Shown here piece after piece: positions 44,990 through 55,991 of a stretch of DNA of 64,000 nt. The position numbers and the translations under genes were made by a program. The stretch is taken from the NCBI GenBank assembly GCA_018257865.1, contig JAEUBA010000074.1, positions 1 through 64,000 of the forward strand, written 5' to 3'. Source of the stretch: Stereocaulon alpinum. Taxonomy: Eukaryota; Ascomycota; Lecanoromycetes; Lecanorales; Stereocaulaceae. The notes under the pieces are model-generated. The model saw only the letters and a program-made list of their open reading frames with translations, searched no databases and was not told the origin of the DNA. How positions within the stretch are numbered: position 1 is the stretch's first letter; each line of letters begins with the position of its first letter.

Positions 44990-47900
44990 ATGCCTCACTT
45001 TCCCCCGAAAATGCCTCAAGGTCTGAACGGTGGGCTTCGAGACTCCATCGAAAGTCCTAAATTAGCACTTGAATTCAAACGGATTCGCGACGATCATGCC
45101 ATCCTCGTATCAACTGGCTGCACTCGAGACTTCTGCCAGGCAGGGCGAGCCCTTCACACTGATGAGCCTAGAGTAGGCGAGAATCGAGCCCTGCGCACAG
45201 TCGAACAGGAAGCCGAGAACTTTCTTGAAGATCTATACGCAACAGGTTTCTATGACAGCGAGACTGCGTTTCAGGATCGGCTGGAAGAAGTTTTAAGCGA
45301 GATCAGGGACGGAGCAATTGAAGCAGTTATACGACAGGACAAATCCCATAGAACGGCCGGTGGTAACTGGACGCAAACGCTAAGTGAACTCGAGTTCGGT
45401 GTTCGAAGGGCTTGGAGGAACGCTAGAAAGTGTATCATGCGATCGCACAGCGACGAGCTGAGACTTTGTGACCTCAGAAACGTGACATCAAGTTCTCGGA
45501 TGGTAGCAGAGGTGTTAAAGGGAATTTCCGAAGCTTTCAATGGGGGCAACATCTTACCCACAGTATTTGTTTTTCCACCCCGTAATATCAACCGCCGAGG
45601 ACCGATGTTCTGGAACCACCAAATACTTCAATTCGCAGGCTACGAAGCAGAAGACGGCTCCATCTTAGGCGACCCAAATAGCGTCAGTTTGACAAAAGCC
45701 ATCCTTGAGCTTGGCTGGGTACCCCCAGAGTCAAAAAGCCCTTGGGATCTCCTTCCGCTTGTTGCAATCGCTGAAGGCGACATTCCTGCCTTTGCCGAGA
45801 TCCCTGCATACTTACGCCTTCTTGTTGATATTCGCCATCCACAGTACGCCGCCCAATTCGAAAAGCTCGGTCTCAAATGGGTTTCTTTCCCTGCATTAAC
45901 AAGGCTAGGATTTGATATTGGCGGAGTACAGTACACTGCTGCCCCCTTCATTGGCTGGTAAGCTTTACCCATCACTTTTGCAGACTAAACATGGTGTCTC
46001 ATTCTTCTAGGTTCATGGATGCGGAAATAGGAGTTCGTAACCTTGCTGATTCCTTCCGCTACAACGTGTTACCCGACATCGTCCAGGCTCTCGAGCTTAC
46101 ACACGGGAAGCTGGTTCATGGCTTTGAAACATTTGAGGACCTTCCAGAGTATGAAAAGCTGTCAATGCTGTCAAAAGCTCAAGCCGAATTGACGTATGCC
46201 GTTAATTGGTCTTTCATCGACGCTAAGATCACTATGAGTGATTCGCTTACGGCGTCAATGAAATGGTGTCAATACGATGAAGAATTCAAGAAGAAGCACG
46301 GTTACAGACTGCCAGCTGATCCATGTAAGCAACACCTCTCGTCCTAGCGTATAGGCATTGGCCATTCCGATCCCTTTCCTTATTCTAAGGGCTTGCCCTA
46401 TGTTTCAGCTCTTAGAGGTCGCGGGGAATACTAATTTCAACTATACTAGACTGGCTTGCACCACCACAGGGCTCCATCATCCCAGTCTGGCATCGAGGTG
46501 GAGCACCAAATTACCAGGTGAGTCTCCCACGATCTCTGGCGAGATGGCCACAAGAGCTAACACGCAGGCTATAGCCAAAACCCATGATTTCAAGACACGT
46601 ACAAGATCCGATCAAGGCTTGGGAAAGAGAGAAGCACCTCGATGCCGCTGCGTCACAGCTTTCTACGGCCCTCATCGAGGTTCAAGAGCTTCCGAACCTT
46701 CCACCTTCCAACAAACGTGAGACAAAGGTCCTCACATACGAAGCAACGGAGCACGTTGCATCCCTGCACCACAGCGTGCCGTCGCCTGGGCTAGTAGATG
46801 TTGTGCAAGGTTTAGAAGGTGTGAGCAGGTGTATAGAATTGTACTTTTGCAGTGGGGGAACAAGCGCAGAGAAGCTAGCGGCGAAACTCCACCAATGGAT
46901 AAGCTCGCATGTGGGGAAGGTCTCTAGGTCTTCTCTCAAAGCCAAGATCGAGCCCTTGAACGGATTGCAGGCTTCTGACCTTACGGGGGGCAAGATCTTT
47001 CTCCTCATCGTGAGCTCTACCGGGTATGATTATCTTTCCTAATTTCATTCCTTCATGTGGCCTAGTTCGAGCTACACGCGTGCTCCGACGTATGAGATAT
47101 CTTTCTCTTGACTCGGGGATCATCCTTCAATAGAGGGGCTGACTCAAACCACGCAGACAAGGCGCTACCCCGGCCAATGGCTTAGCTTTTGAAGAGATGT
47201 GTTGCGACGTACTAGCAAACATACCATCCCCAGGCAACAAGGATTTTCAGTTTGCGGTCTTCGGCAACGGCGATAGTCGCTATTCGAACACTTACAATGC
47301 GGCAGCTCTCAAGATATACTCGCTGATGAAGCGGATGGGAGGAAGTTCACTGATGCACGGAATCTGGCAGGGTGACACTGCTGCGGAACCGCTTCCCCTG
47401 CGCTCATTGAATTCTTGGTGGAAAAACATGCAGCCGAGAATCAACGACTTGCTTTCCACTTCTGTGGAGGCTTCCACAGAGGGAAGCAAGCCCGCCGAAG
47501 ACGCCATTCAAAAGTACGATGACCAACAAGAAGAGCTTCTGTCAACACTCAAAGACTGCACATTAGTCGTGACAACTCCAAAAGTGGGGACCGGAGGTGA
47601 TCGTTCTTTACTCATAAGCCTGGACATCGGCAATGAGTTATGCGAAGAAATGACTTGCGTCCAAGTCCTCCCGTTCAATTCTTCAGCCAAGGTTGATCAA
47701 GCCCTCAAAGCGTTGTGTGTTGACGCTTCCAACCAAATGAATCTGGTTTTTGATGGGCAGTCACCAACATTCGGAAGTTTCCTGACAGAGTTTGTGGACC
47801 TTGAGCGTCCATTCCTAGAGCTCGAATGGCTCAAGTCTTTGGCACTCGCCTCTCAACGCGGCCTGAGTCCAGACTCCTTACGCAACATCTCCGTCCTGGA

Positions 47901-48648
47901 AGTCTTGGAGCGTGTCGTTAACACGGACTTCACGCAAGATGATCCAGCCCTCGGTTACTGTCTCCAACGAGATATCTGCCTAGACATGCCCCTTCTTAAA
48001 GTCAAGACATACTCCGTGGCATCGTCGCCATCTTACGCCTCTGACCGTAAAGGCACAGCACCAGCGACTGGCAACAAAGTTGACATCATGGTTAAGATCA
48101 ACCAAGACGGACGTTTCAGCGATACCTTCCTCAACGATTTCCCCACGCCTGCGCCCCTCAAATATCGATTTGTCGACTCGAGAGCCGGTCCCCATTTGCG
48201 CGAAAATTACCTTGCAACCTTCGTTATCGTCGCAACTGGCGCCGGCTTTGGCCCTGTACGCTGCTTGCTACAGTGGCGCATTGCTACTACTAGTGGCACT
48301 CCTGCAGCAGGCCAACGTCGCCCTTGCCAGGGTACAGGCATTTCGCTCTTCCTTGGGCTCAAGAAATCCGATGTGGCGTTGACGACAGATGTCTTGGAGG
48401 AAGCAAAGTCGCTTGGTATCATTGATACGTTGAAAATTGTACTGAGCAATCCAGAGAAACGTCGTGTATACGACGAATTGCCCCAGTATAGCAAGGAGAT
48501 CAGGAGCAAGCTGATGAGGAAGCAAGGATTGGTGTTCGTATGTGCAGGTGCGGCAGCTGCTCAGGCCACTAAGAGCGTGTTTGAGAACATTCTTGGTGGT
48601 GATGTGAAGAAGATCCTTGGCGAGCGGTATGTTGAGGAGGTCTTTTAA
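44990..48648 (+). CDS. Nitric oxide synthase-like protein (oxygenase plus diflavin reductase)
   Basis: Five exons, 44990-45957, 46011-46324, 46450-46517, 46575-47023 and 47157-48648, give 1096 aa with every junction in frame. The oxygenase half has GCTRDFC (Cys44-x4-Cys49, like the dimer zinc motif of animal NOS). It also has RRAWRNARKCIMRSH (heme-ligand Cys148), FWNHQILQFAGY, and IGWFMDAEIGVRN (Glu328, the arginine-binding Glu, made by splicing). DPYWLAPPQGSIIPVWH corresponds to the pterin-side segment. The reductase half has a flavodoxin/FMN domain (FCSGGTSAEKLA, VSSTGQGATPANG across intron 4, FAVFGNGDSRYSN). Its FAD motif is KTYSVASS (~883-890; the usual RxYS Arg is Lys). It also has GRFSDTFL, an NADPH loop GAGFGP, VFVCAG, and a terminal EEVF. 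No basic calmodulin-binding helix is apparent in the linker. Expected reaction: L-Arg to citrulline and NO. Fungal NOS-like proteins are known but patchily distributed. Confidence 0.88.
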
Positions 48649-50413
48649 AAGTTTGAGTGTTTGTTTCATTAATGGCCAGGCGTTTCCTTCGAGTTTAGGG
48701 CTAGGGTTGTCGAGGTGTCGGGATGGCGATGCTCGGTCCTTACCATAAAGTCACATATCATGCGAGACTTCGAATACTGTAGAAGCATGTATTGATAAAC
48801 ATCATCTTGCCACACAGCATCACAGGCCCCACCATCGAACTCCCTTTCGCATTCGCCCAACTCCGCCCAACACTTCCGCTTCCACAAGAAGCACGCGCAC
48901 TCCACCCTCCTCTCTCGTAACGCTCCCATCCCCCAATGTCAAAGCCATCATCCCTACCATCACCACCGTCCTCAATGCCTTCTAACCCCCTAACCCCTCC
49001 CCATCTCAGCCATCCGCACCGACCACCCCTCCCTCCTTCTAAACTACCCCTTTCCCCTACCATCCCCCTTCCTACCATTACAATTCCTATGCATCCGCGG
49101 CATCCTGCAATCCAATCCCTCCTTACCTACCTAGCCTCACCACCCCAAGTGTATCTCCTTATACGCTGAGTCTCCCAGTACCAGCTTGTAGAAATAGTGT
49201 GCAGGTGTGCTGGGTGGAATTCATGATGTGGTTGGTAGCATTTTAGGGGTAGGAATGCGATAAGGGAAGGAATGGGAAGTATTAGGGTATGATATGGGGA
49301 GGGGAGGGGAGGGGAGGGGAAGGGTGCCGGGTAGGTGGATGGTGGGGTGCTGGGCTGTGGATTGTGCCAGAGGGGGTTTGTTCAGAGGAGAGTGCACTAA
49401 CTACTCTTGACACAAGTGTCTGATATGTTTACTGCTTCGAGAGAGTGTATTTATTGCATGTCATATGTTTTCGCGGTATTGAATTTTTCGTATGAAGCAG
49501 GTGATTGCAGAACGTGCTGCGCTCCCATTGCCAATCCTCAATACGTTATCTGGTACGAAAGCAAACAGGCTGAGGGGGTGATGGATTTGGTAGAGACTTT
49601 TATGAGCTTTCGTATGGATGAGATGATGGGATGGTAAAGTGTCAAACTGGCTAATCTGAAGCCGCCTCGGTGCTCGGTGTGTTCTTTCTCTCTTTAGTGT
49701 AAGCAGAAAGACGCCGTTGTTGAAGTTCTCCAGTTGGCAATGAGCTATTTGTTGATATGATGGGGATGAGAGCGCGTTGTTGTTAGAAGTTGTCACGTTA
49801 GCAGTATAGCTTTTCTTGACTTTTTTGGGGGAGAGTGTTGTTATTGTACCTACTTGAGCTAGGAACCCACGAGCTCTTACTCCGCTAGAGTCAAGAACGT
49901 GCCAAATTCGAAGTTGTTGGAGCTGAGAATACCATTATCAAGCGTGTCTACACTAGAGAAGCCACCCCGCTCACCAATCATTCCTGATTCCTGTCAGTTC
50001 GAGACTCCTCACAGTGTCAGTTCTGGCTGGCAATATACTCATCGGCCTTCTGATAAGTCTCCCGTCGCTCCTTCTTCTCCTTGTATGACTTTTCGCGGTC
50101 CTCTTTTCGTCCTATGAATGAGAAATTCCACGAAGCCTGCCTATGTAGGACACGACACCCCTTTATTCAGATGCCTTCATGAACCTTGTGGTGTTGCCAG
50201 TAATCCAGGTTCGTGCTCTCAGTCTTCGGCTTGGAACGGTTCATATAGTCAAGACACAGCCCATTAGGATAGTCCCTGAAGCAAACTAGAATCCCAAGAT
50301 TATTGAAGCATAGTTCTGCCGGCACTCACTGCGAGCGTCTTCATTTGCCTGGTGGCGCAACCGGGCAAGTTGCTCAAGGACTTGGTTGCTACCAGCCTTT
50401 GACAAAGCAGCAT
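48649..50413. other. 1.8-kb intergenic region with G-rich tract
   Basis: Convergent spacer between the NOS-like gene (+) and the BTB gene (-). No gene supported. Pyrimidine-rich sequence lies at about 48950-49080, and a (GGGGA)n tract at about 49297-49323 could form a G-quadruplex. Confidence 0.5.
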
Positions 50414-51157
50414 CTAGCGGCCAGACTTCGAGATTGTAGGATTGACGATTGTATACATATTCTGTCTCTTTCCTGCATGGGCACGCTGCTCCGTAAGATT
50501 TCGTAGCTGGTCCAAAGAGTCCATTAGGCAAGAGGATCTTGAGTCGGCTTTTGCGGCATTGAGTTGTTCTTCATAACTGACGACGAACAATAAGCCCGAT
50601 ACGGTGGATTCCGACTTACGGAGGATATGTGGAATTAGATGGTGTTCAAAGAAGTTAGCTAGATGTTGCTCTGTGAGGTGGCCGACACCATTGTAGACTA
50701 ACGACCTCTTCATTCCGAGGAAGGCTTTCACAACATCGAAGCGCCAGCAAGGATCCACAAGGGTACGCGGATTGAGCTCTACTATGCTGCTGGCTTGAGT
50801 GGTGTACCAAGTAACAAACCAATACTCAAAGTGCCTTGCGTCGGTTTGACAACGTTGAATTGCAGGCGCTGCATGCCATACATCAGAGACTGAGAGCGTG
50901 AAGGTTGGCGTACCTTTGTGGAGCACTTTAAAGTGGATGTCCATGGCAAGAACGTGGCTCCCATCGAGAGGAATGATGGCTCTTGGATTCTCCTGCCAGG
51001 AAGGGGACGCAAGCAGGGCCTTGAAGTATGGGGATCTTTCCATCATGGTCTCACGACTGATCTTGAACAGCTTCGGGTCGAGCATAACCTTCGATTCATC
51101 GGCCTTGATAATTTTGTCAATGTACTGGGCAACCTCGACCGTGAGGACGGACGTCAT
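50414..51157 (-). CDS. BTB/POZ-like domain protein
   Basis: A 247-aa single-exon reading, ATG at 51157. The N-terminal region resembles a fungal BTB fold: KVMLDPKLFKISRETMMERS followed by YFKALLASPSWQEN (the 'h..Ls..S.yF..~~' core), then PLDGSHVLAMDIHFKVLH. The rest is helical, without a second recognisable domain (no Kelch, MATH or BACK). Such stand-alone BTB proteins usually mediate protein contacts or act as Cul3 adaptors; a partner is not visible. A strong donor (GTAAGT at 50619) and a CAG at 50577 define a possible 43-base intron that would give a shorter C-terminus, so the last ~65 residues are uncertain. It lies between the NOS-like and lyase genes. Confidence 0.65.
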   Translation of the reverse strand: MTSVLTVEVAQYIDKIIKADESKVMLDPKLFKISRETMMERSPYFKALLASPSWQENPRAIIPLDGSHVLAMDIHFKVLHKGTPTFTLSVSDVWHAAPAIQRCQTDARHFEYWFVTWYTTQASSIVELNPRTLVDPCWRFDVVKAFLGMKRSLVYNGVGHLTEQHLANFFEHHLIPHILRKSESTVSGLLFVVSYEEQLNAAKADSRSSCLMDSLDQLRNLTEQRAHAGKRQNMYTIVNPTISKSGR

Positions 51158-51529
51158 CTTGACCGTAAGCTACGAGGAGAGTGCCGGTTGGCTGAACGTA
51201 TGATGGATGAGGGCCCTTGATCCCAAAGTTTTGTGGAGAGTGAAAAAGTTTTCGGAGCGGATAGTCAGTCAGTCAGTTCATATTGGCCTTAGACGTGAGG
51301 AGCCCGGCAAACTTTGGAGTTACTGACAATACTCGGTACCCTTTCACTTTGGCAGACCTTGGTCACCCGGCCCTAAGATCAGGGCGGACGATGCTCGGTG
51401 GCCCTTCACTTTGGGAGGCGACTTGATTTTCTGGCCATGACATCAACTGCAAAGCCCGTTCAATGACCCTTGAACTCCCAAAACGGGCACTCTTTGACGA
51501 AAATGCCATCGTCTTGTTGTACTTGCAAT
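51158..51529. other. Intergenic region
   Basis: About 370 bases containing the BTB promoter and the 3' flank of the lyase gene. Two loosely repeated segments with CTCGGT(A/G)CCCTTTCACTTTGG-like sequence occur near 51334-51354 and 51395-51414. Nothing else was recognised. Confidence 0.5.
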
Positions 51530-53548
51530 CTACGAGAAGCTCTCATCACTACTTTGCCCATGACTTTGCCCGGTAAGCATTTTCTTGAGGACAGCAATTT
51601 GCTCTTGCACGCTTGATTTGCTCTGCATAGATACGTTAGCATGCTCGAGCAATTGTAGATTGGGAGGGCTCATTAAGGGCAAACTTGCCGTCCCACCCTT
51701 CGCTGTCCGCATCTCCACGCTCTTCTCGTAGTCGAAGATGAAGTCAGATCCCAATCTTTTATCCACCGACTGCAAATCGGCATGGGAAAGAATGTCCATT
51801 GGTACATTCTTCTGCTCGGCTAGTGCGACGACCTGGCCCGAGATGTGGTGCGTTTCGCGGAATGGGACGCCTTTCCGGACAAGGTAATCGGCCAGATCTG
51901 GGCAGGAAGGGTCAGTAACAGCTTTGATTTGGGGCAGGATTCGAGCGTTGGCGGTACCTGTTGCTAGCATATCAGGTGTCAAAGCTGCAAGCATCTTGCC
52001 GGGATTGATGGTCAATGTGCTTATGACGCCCGTTAGGATTTGAATGGAATCGCTAGTAGTTTTGATGCAGTCAAGAAGAGGCTCAACAGATTCTTGGAGG
52101 TCTTTGTTGTAGGTACTGGGTAGGCCCTTGACATGCGGTCAGTGTCTTGTTCGTTACGGCAGGAGCTTGGGGGTTGGTAACCTTGGTTGTTACCAGAAGT
52201 CCCATCATCTGTCCCATGACCCGCCCACTCTTTCCCCGTAGGAGCTCTAAGCTGTCAGAGTTTTTCTGATATCATATCAGAGATCAAGGAGGACAGTGAC
52301 AAGTCAGCGAGGAATATAGGACCATACCTTTTGTGGCATTAAAGAGCTTCCCGTGCTGTAAGCATCTGAAAGCTTCAAGAACCCAAATTCTGCGGTGCTG
52401 TATATGATGAGATCCTCGCTGATTCTGGAGATGTGTCCCATGAGCATCGCTGCCCATTGCATGGTCTCAGTAGCGAAGTCCCTGTCTCCAACCCCATTCA
52501 GAGAGTTCATCATCAAGCCTTCGAATCCTAACTCTTTAGCCATAGCGTCTCGATCCACCCCGAAAGGATTTCCCGCCAACGCGCCTAGGCCGAGAGGACT
52601 CTGGAAAAATTTCAATGTATGGTCGGTTCACTGAAGCAAGGACTGCACTTACCCTATTGACGCGCTTGATAACTTCTCGCAGTCTTTCGAGGTCCGAAGC
52701 AAAGGCAAAGGCGTAGGAACAAAGCCAATGTGACCATCGAATGCTGCGAAGTTGAGATCAGGAGCCATCGTAGACAAAAGGTAGAGGGCAAACAGGCTTA
52801 CGGTTGAGCTCGCTGTAGATGCGTATACCTAATTCGAACTTAGTCTTGACGTATCGTGCTGCATGACAGTCGAGGATGCTCAAGACGTACCCGGGCATGC
52901 AGACTTCGATTTCTATCTCGGCACGCATAGCCATGGCTCTTATGTTGTTCTCAAGGAACTCCTGGATCTCTAACAATTCTTGGACAAGCCATAACCTCAT
53001 ATCGGTTGCAACTTGTTCATTGCGGCTCCTTCCTTCTCTTTGTCAATCGCATTCCCTGCTCAACTTCCCGCGTTCTCCGTACCTGTGTGTAGTTTTCCAC
53101 CAATCTCCTATACATGCATCAGACCAAAGATGAAGATACTAGAGCAAAGAATCGGTAGCCCATACCTTTCCTACAATCTCACTCAATCTTCTCTCATTGG
53201 CCGTATGTATGTCTTCGTCTATTTCTTCGACAATTTTGAACGTCCCGTTCTCCCACTCCTTTCCCACCTCCTTTAAGCCTTTCTCGATCTTAGAGAACTC
53301 CTCAGCATTCAGGATTCCTCGATTCTTGTTCGCTCGTGCCCACGCAATTGACCCTGCAAGATCTTGCTTGTAGAAAGCCCGGTCGTAGTATATGGAGGCG
53401 TTGTATTTTTGCATAAGAGGGTCAATGCCCTCTAGAGAGCGTCAGTAAGAGGGATGCCAAGTGCAGCTTTAAGCAATTTACCTGTGAACCGGCCGCCCCA
53501 AAGCTTGCCTGGAGTGCTGGTTGTCATTTGTGCTTGTTGACTGCTCAT
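51530..53548 (-). CDS. Argininosuccinate lyase homologue with altered motifs
   Basis: Ten exons: 53548-53482, 53431-53166, 53107-53083, 53032-52891, 52828-52802, 52743-52653, 52600-52328, 52265-52182, 52126-51958 and 51897-51530, giving 503 aa. All frames join. The fumarase/ASL superfamily blocks are rebuilt by splicing: KLWGGRFT, LHTGRSRNEQVATDM (normally ...RNDQV), MPGYTHLQRAQPIRWSHW (catalytic His ~170), and LGALAGNPFGVDR. The catalytic loop GSSLMPQKKNSDSLE (Ser ~291-292) normally reads KKNPD, and GLPSTYNKDLQES normally ends in QED. The length fits ASL (~460 aa) with small extensions. The normal reaction is argininosuccinate to arginine plus fumarate. The conservative N/D-to-E, P-to-S and D-to-S changes suggest a divergent paralogue beside the housekeeping enzyme, possibly with a different substrate (inference). 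It is co-oriented with the aspartokinase gene. Confidence 0.87.
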
Positions 53549-54191
53549 GGTGCCTGCATACAAGGCTTACACAGGATATACAAGCGGCCAATGCTCTGCA
53601 TCTGATAGTCTGCTTTCTTGGAATTGTCAATTGATTGAGCTTTACTTTTGCTTCGTGACTCCACAAAAGGTTACGCAGGCTCGGCAGGGCTAAGCTGCTG
53701 GTAGCTCGGAGCATGCCACGGCCCGCTATCTTATCTGCTAGTGGCACTTGGTAGTGCTGTCGCTCTGACCAAGGGTGCCAGGTAAGTGTCTCGGTGTGCA
53801 ATATTGGAGGATGAGATGGGTGTCTAAACTTAGTCTGCAAAATTACATTCTATCTGCTCTATCTAATGGTAAATATAACTTTTCGGGCTGAATATCATGC
53901 GTATAAACCATCCCTCAAGGCGTGAGATAGCTCCTCGATTCGTGAAACGTTACGGTCGTGGTGTGGATAAGTAGAGCCAGGATAGGCATAGATCGTTATC
54001 CACACAGATCGGAGAATGCATTTCACATCCTGAGCTTACCCAAACCGTAATGCAGTATATATGATAGTTGATCACCTCCCTAGCCCCGGTAACGCCTTGT
54101 ATACCACCATGGCTCGTGCCAGCGGTTTATAATATAGTGGATGTCGAACGTGACACCCATTTTGTGGAATAGACGGCCATCAATGACAAGT
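53549..54191. promoter_or_regulatory. Intergenic region between lyase and aspartokinase genes
   Basis: About 640 bases, with the lyase promoter at its left side and the aspartokinase 3' flank at its right. No gene was recognised. Confidence 0.5.
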
Positions 54192-55991
54192 CTATTCGAG
54201 GAAGGTGAAGAGGTCTGTATGGACCACGTTCAATGCACGGAGAGCCTCTCGCTCGGCAATGACACATGATATATTGATCTCACTGGCTCCTGTACGCAGA
54301 TCAGCGAAATTCTTGTCCTCTGCAACAAGCGTGACTTACCTTGAGAAATCATTTCGATGTTGATATTGTTATCGCCTAATGCAGTAAACATTCTGCCGGC
54401 AATACCAATTGACCTTTTGAGTTGAAGGCCGATCAAGCTCAGGATCGCCATATCATGAACGACGTCGACAGCACCGTACTCCTTCAATTCTTGAATAGCA
54501 TTTGCTAGGTCTTGGTGTTGTATCTGTAGATCATCTGGATCCTGCGCCTCAGCCCCTTTAATAAAGGGTGTTTTGGAGTGTACGGCAAGCGAGACATGGC
54601 ATTCGTTGAGCTCAAACAGGTTAACAGCTAGAGACCATCTTGCGAGTATCTTGCATATTTCAGCCAGAAACTCCGGCGACTCGACTTTCCTATAAGAGTG
54701 GACGTTGACAACGGTGATTTGCTGCTTGACTGTGACCGCTGTCGGCCTTTTCGGGCGTTGGTGGTGGTACGGATCTGTCTTCGCTCGATTATCTAGGAAA
54801 ATAATGGTGCCAGCGCCTTCAGGTTCAAGAACGTTTTTGATGCGTATAGGTATCTTGGGTATGCACTGCTCGATCGTGAAATGATGGATGACTTCGGAAC
54901 CATAGAACGTGAGCTCGTTAGCCTCGTTTGGGTGAATAGAGCTCAGTAGACGTGCGGTTGGGACTTTTCGAGGGTCGCTGTATGGGCTTTAGCGGAGTGA
55001 GATGCAGAAGATAGAGCTAGGGTTCCGTACGCCGTGTAAACGCCTGACACTTCCTTCCACACCTGTAGCTCTTGAGCACCGAGTCCTACCGCAACCAAAG
55101 CAGCACATAGATCGCTATATCCGCGACCACAGTTATTGAGTAAGCCGCCTGGCACACGACCAAAGAAGCCTGTGATGACGGGCACCTTCTCGCCACAAAG
55201 CTGTATCCTTCGGCCAATGGCTTGGGCAAGATCTTGGTAAAAATCTTGATTCAGCCCATGAAGCACCTCGAAGTCGATAACGTCAGACAAGTCCACGTAT
55301 TCAGAATTAACACCATAGTCTTCCAACAGCGTATTCAAGAATTGAGCGCTAAGCTTCTCACCAACGCTCACTATTTCGTCTTCATTCTCAGGACTGACCT
55401 CCCCATTCTTGGGCATTGCAGCCAATACTTTGTTGAGCTTTTGGCATTCTGTAGTCATGTCCCGTTCTAGCCTTTGTGATAATTCTGTTGATTTGAAATG
55501 TATAGCACTAATGTGCTCGTGGAGGATCTGGGAAACGATAGCGTCGCATTTTGTCGAGTCCGGTTTCGCTGCTTCTCGTGAAGCCTTCAGGAGACTGTCG
55601 CTCCAGGTCAGTCATCTCGTCAAACTTAGCTCCTTCTAGCAGTAGGGAAGACACACACCGGTTTGTAGTACCTTCTGCCTTTGACAGGCCGCTTCGGGCG
55701 GAGCAAATGACGGCGATTTTGTTTTCAGACAGGCTGGATCTAGATTTCAGTCAATATTAGGAACTGCTAGGGGGCAAGGAGGCGAGGCATTAACTACAAG
55801 CATATATCAGCTATCTGTGAAGCAAATTTGCCAATTGATGTACCTGTGAGACCGTGAGTCAGACGTGGGCAACAGTCAAATTGAGACTAACCTCCAAATT
55901 TTAACACCACCCGTTGCGCCAGGAGCTTCTCGGTATACTTGTCGAAGCTAGAGTGTTCCGCAACACCGTTGGTTAGCGATTTTACCGTCAT
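54192..55991 (-). CDS. Aspartokinase (aspartate kinase) homologue
   Basis: Six exons: 55991-55892, 55843-55798, 55739-55659, 55594-55031, 54977-54340 and 54289-54192, giving 508 aa, close to the ~527 aa of yeast Hom3. It has VVLKFGGTSIGKF (ATP/Asp-binding KFGG, formed across intron 1), IAVICSARSGLSKAEGTTNRLLKA, ITGFFGRVPGGLLNN and GRGYSDLCAALVAVG. Next are LQVWKEVSGVYTADPRKVPTA and YGSEVIHHFTIEQ, with an ACT-type regulatory half containing VVHDMAILSLIG and NNINIEMISQGASEINISCVI. The kinase makes 4-aspartyl phosphate for the Thr/Met/homoserine branch. Oddity: KEVSG (Ser259), where the usual motif is KEVDG or KDVDG. A housekeeping aspartokinase is expected elsewhere, so this may be a second, pathway-linked copy (inference). 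The ATG at 55991 fits family N-termini; an upstream in-frame ATG at 56117 would add 42 residues. Confidence 0.88.

Noticed and set aside
44990..48648. NOS-like locus as a bacterial-type oxygenase next to a separate cytochrome P450 reductase
   Set aside because: The exon joining the oxygenase end (PNYQ-PKPMI) to the flavodoxin domain (STGQGATPANG) is continuous and in frame, and there is no second start or stop between the halves.
51530..53548. Reading the lyase locus as a pseudogene
   Set aside because: The frame looked broken in unspliced form, but ten exons with good GT...AG sites restore every conserved block in frame.
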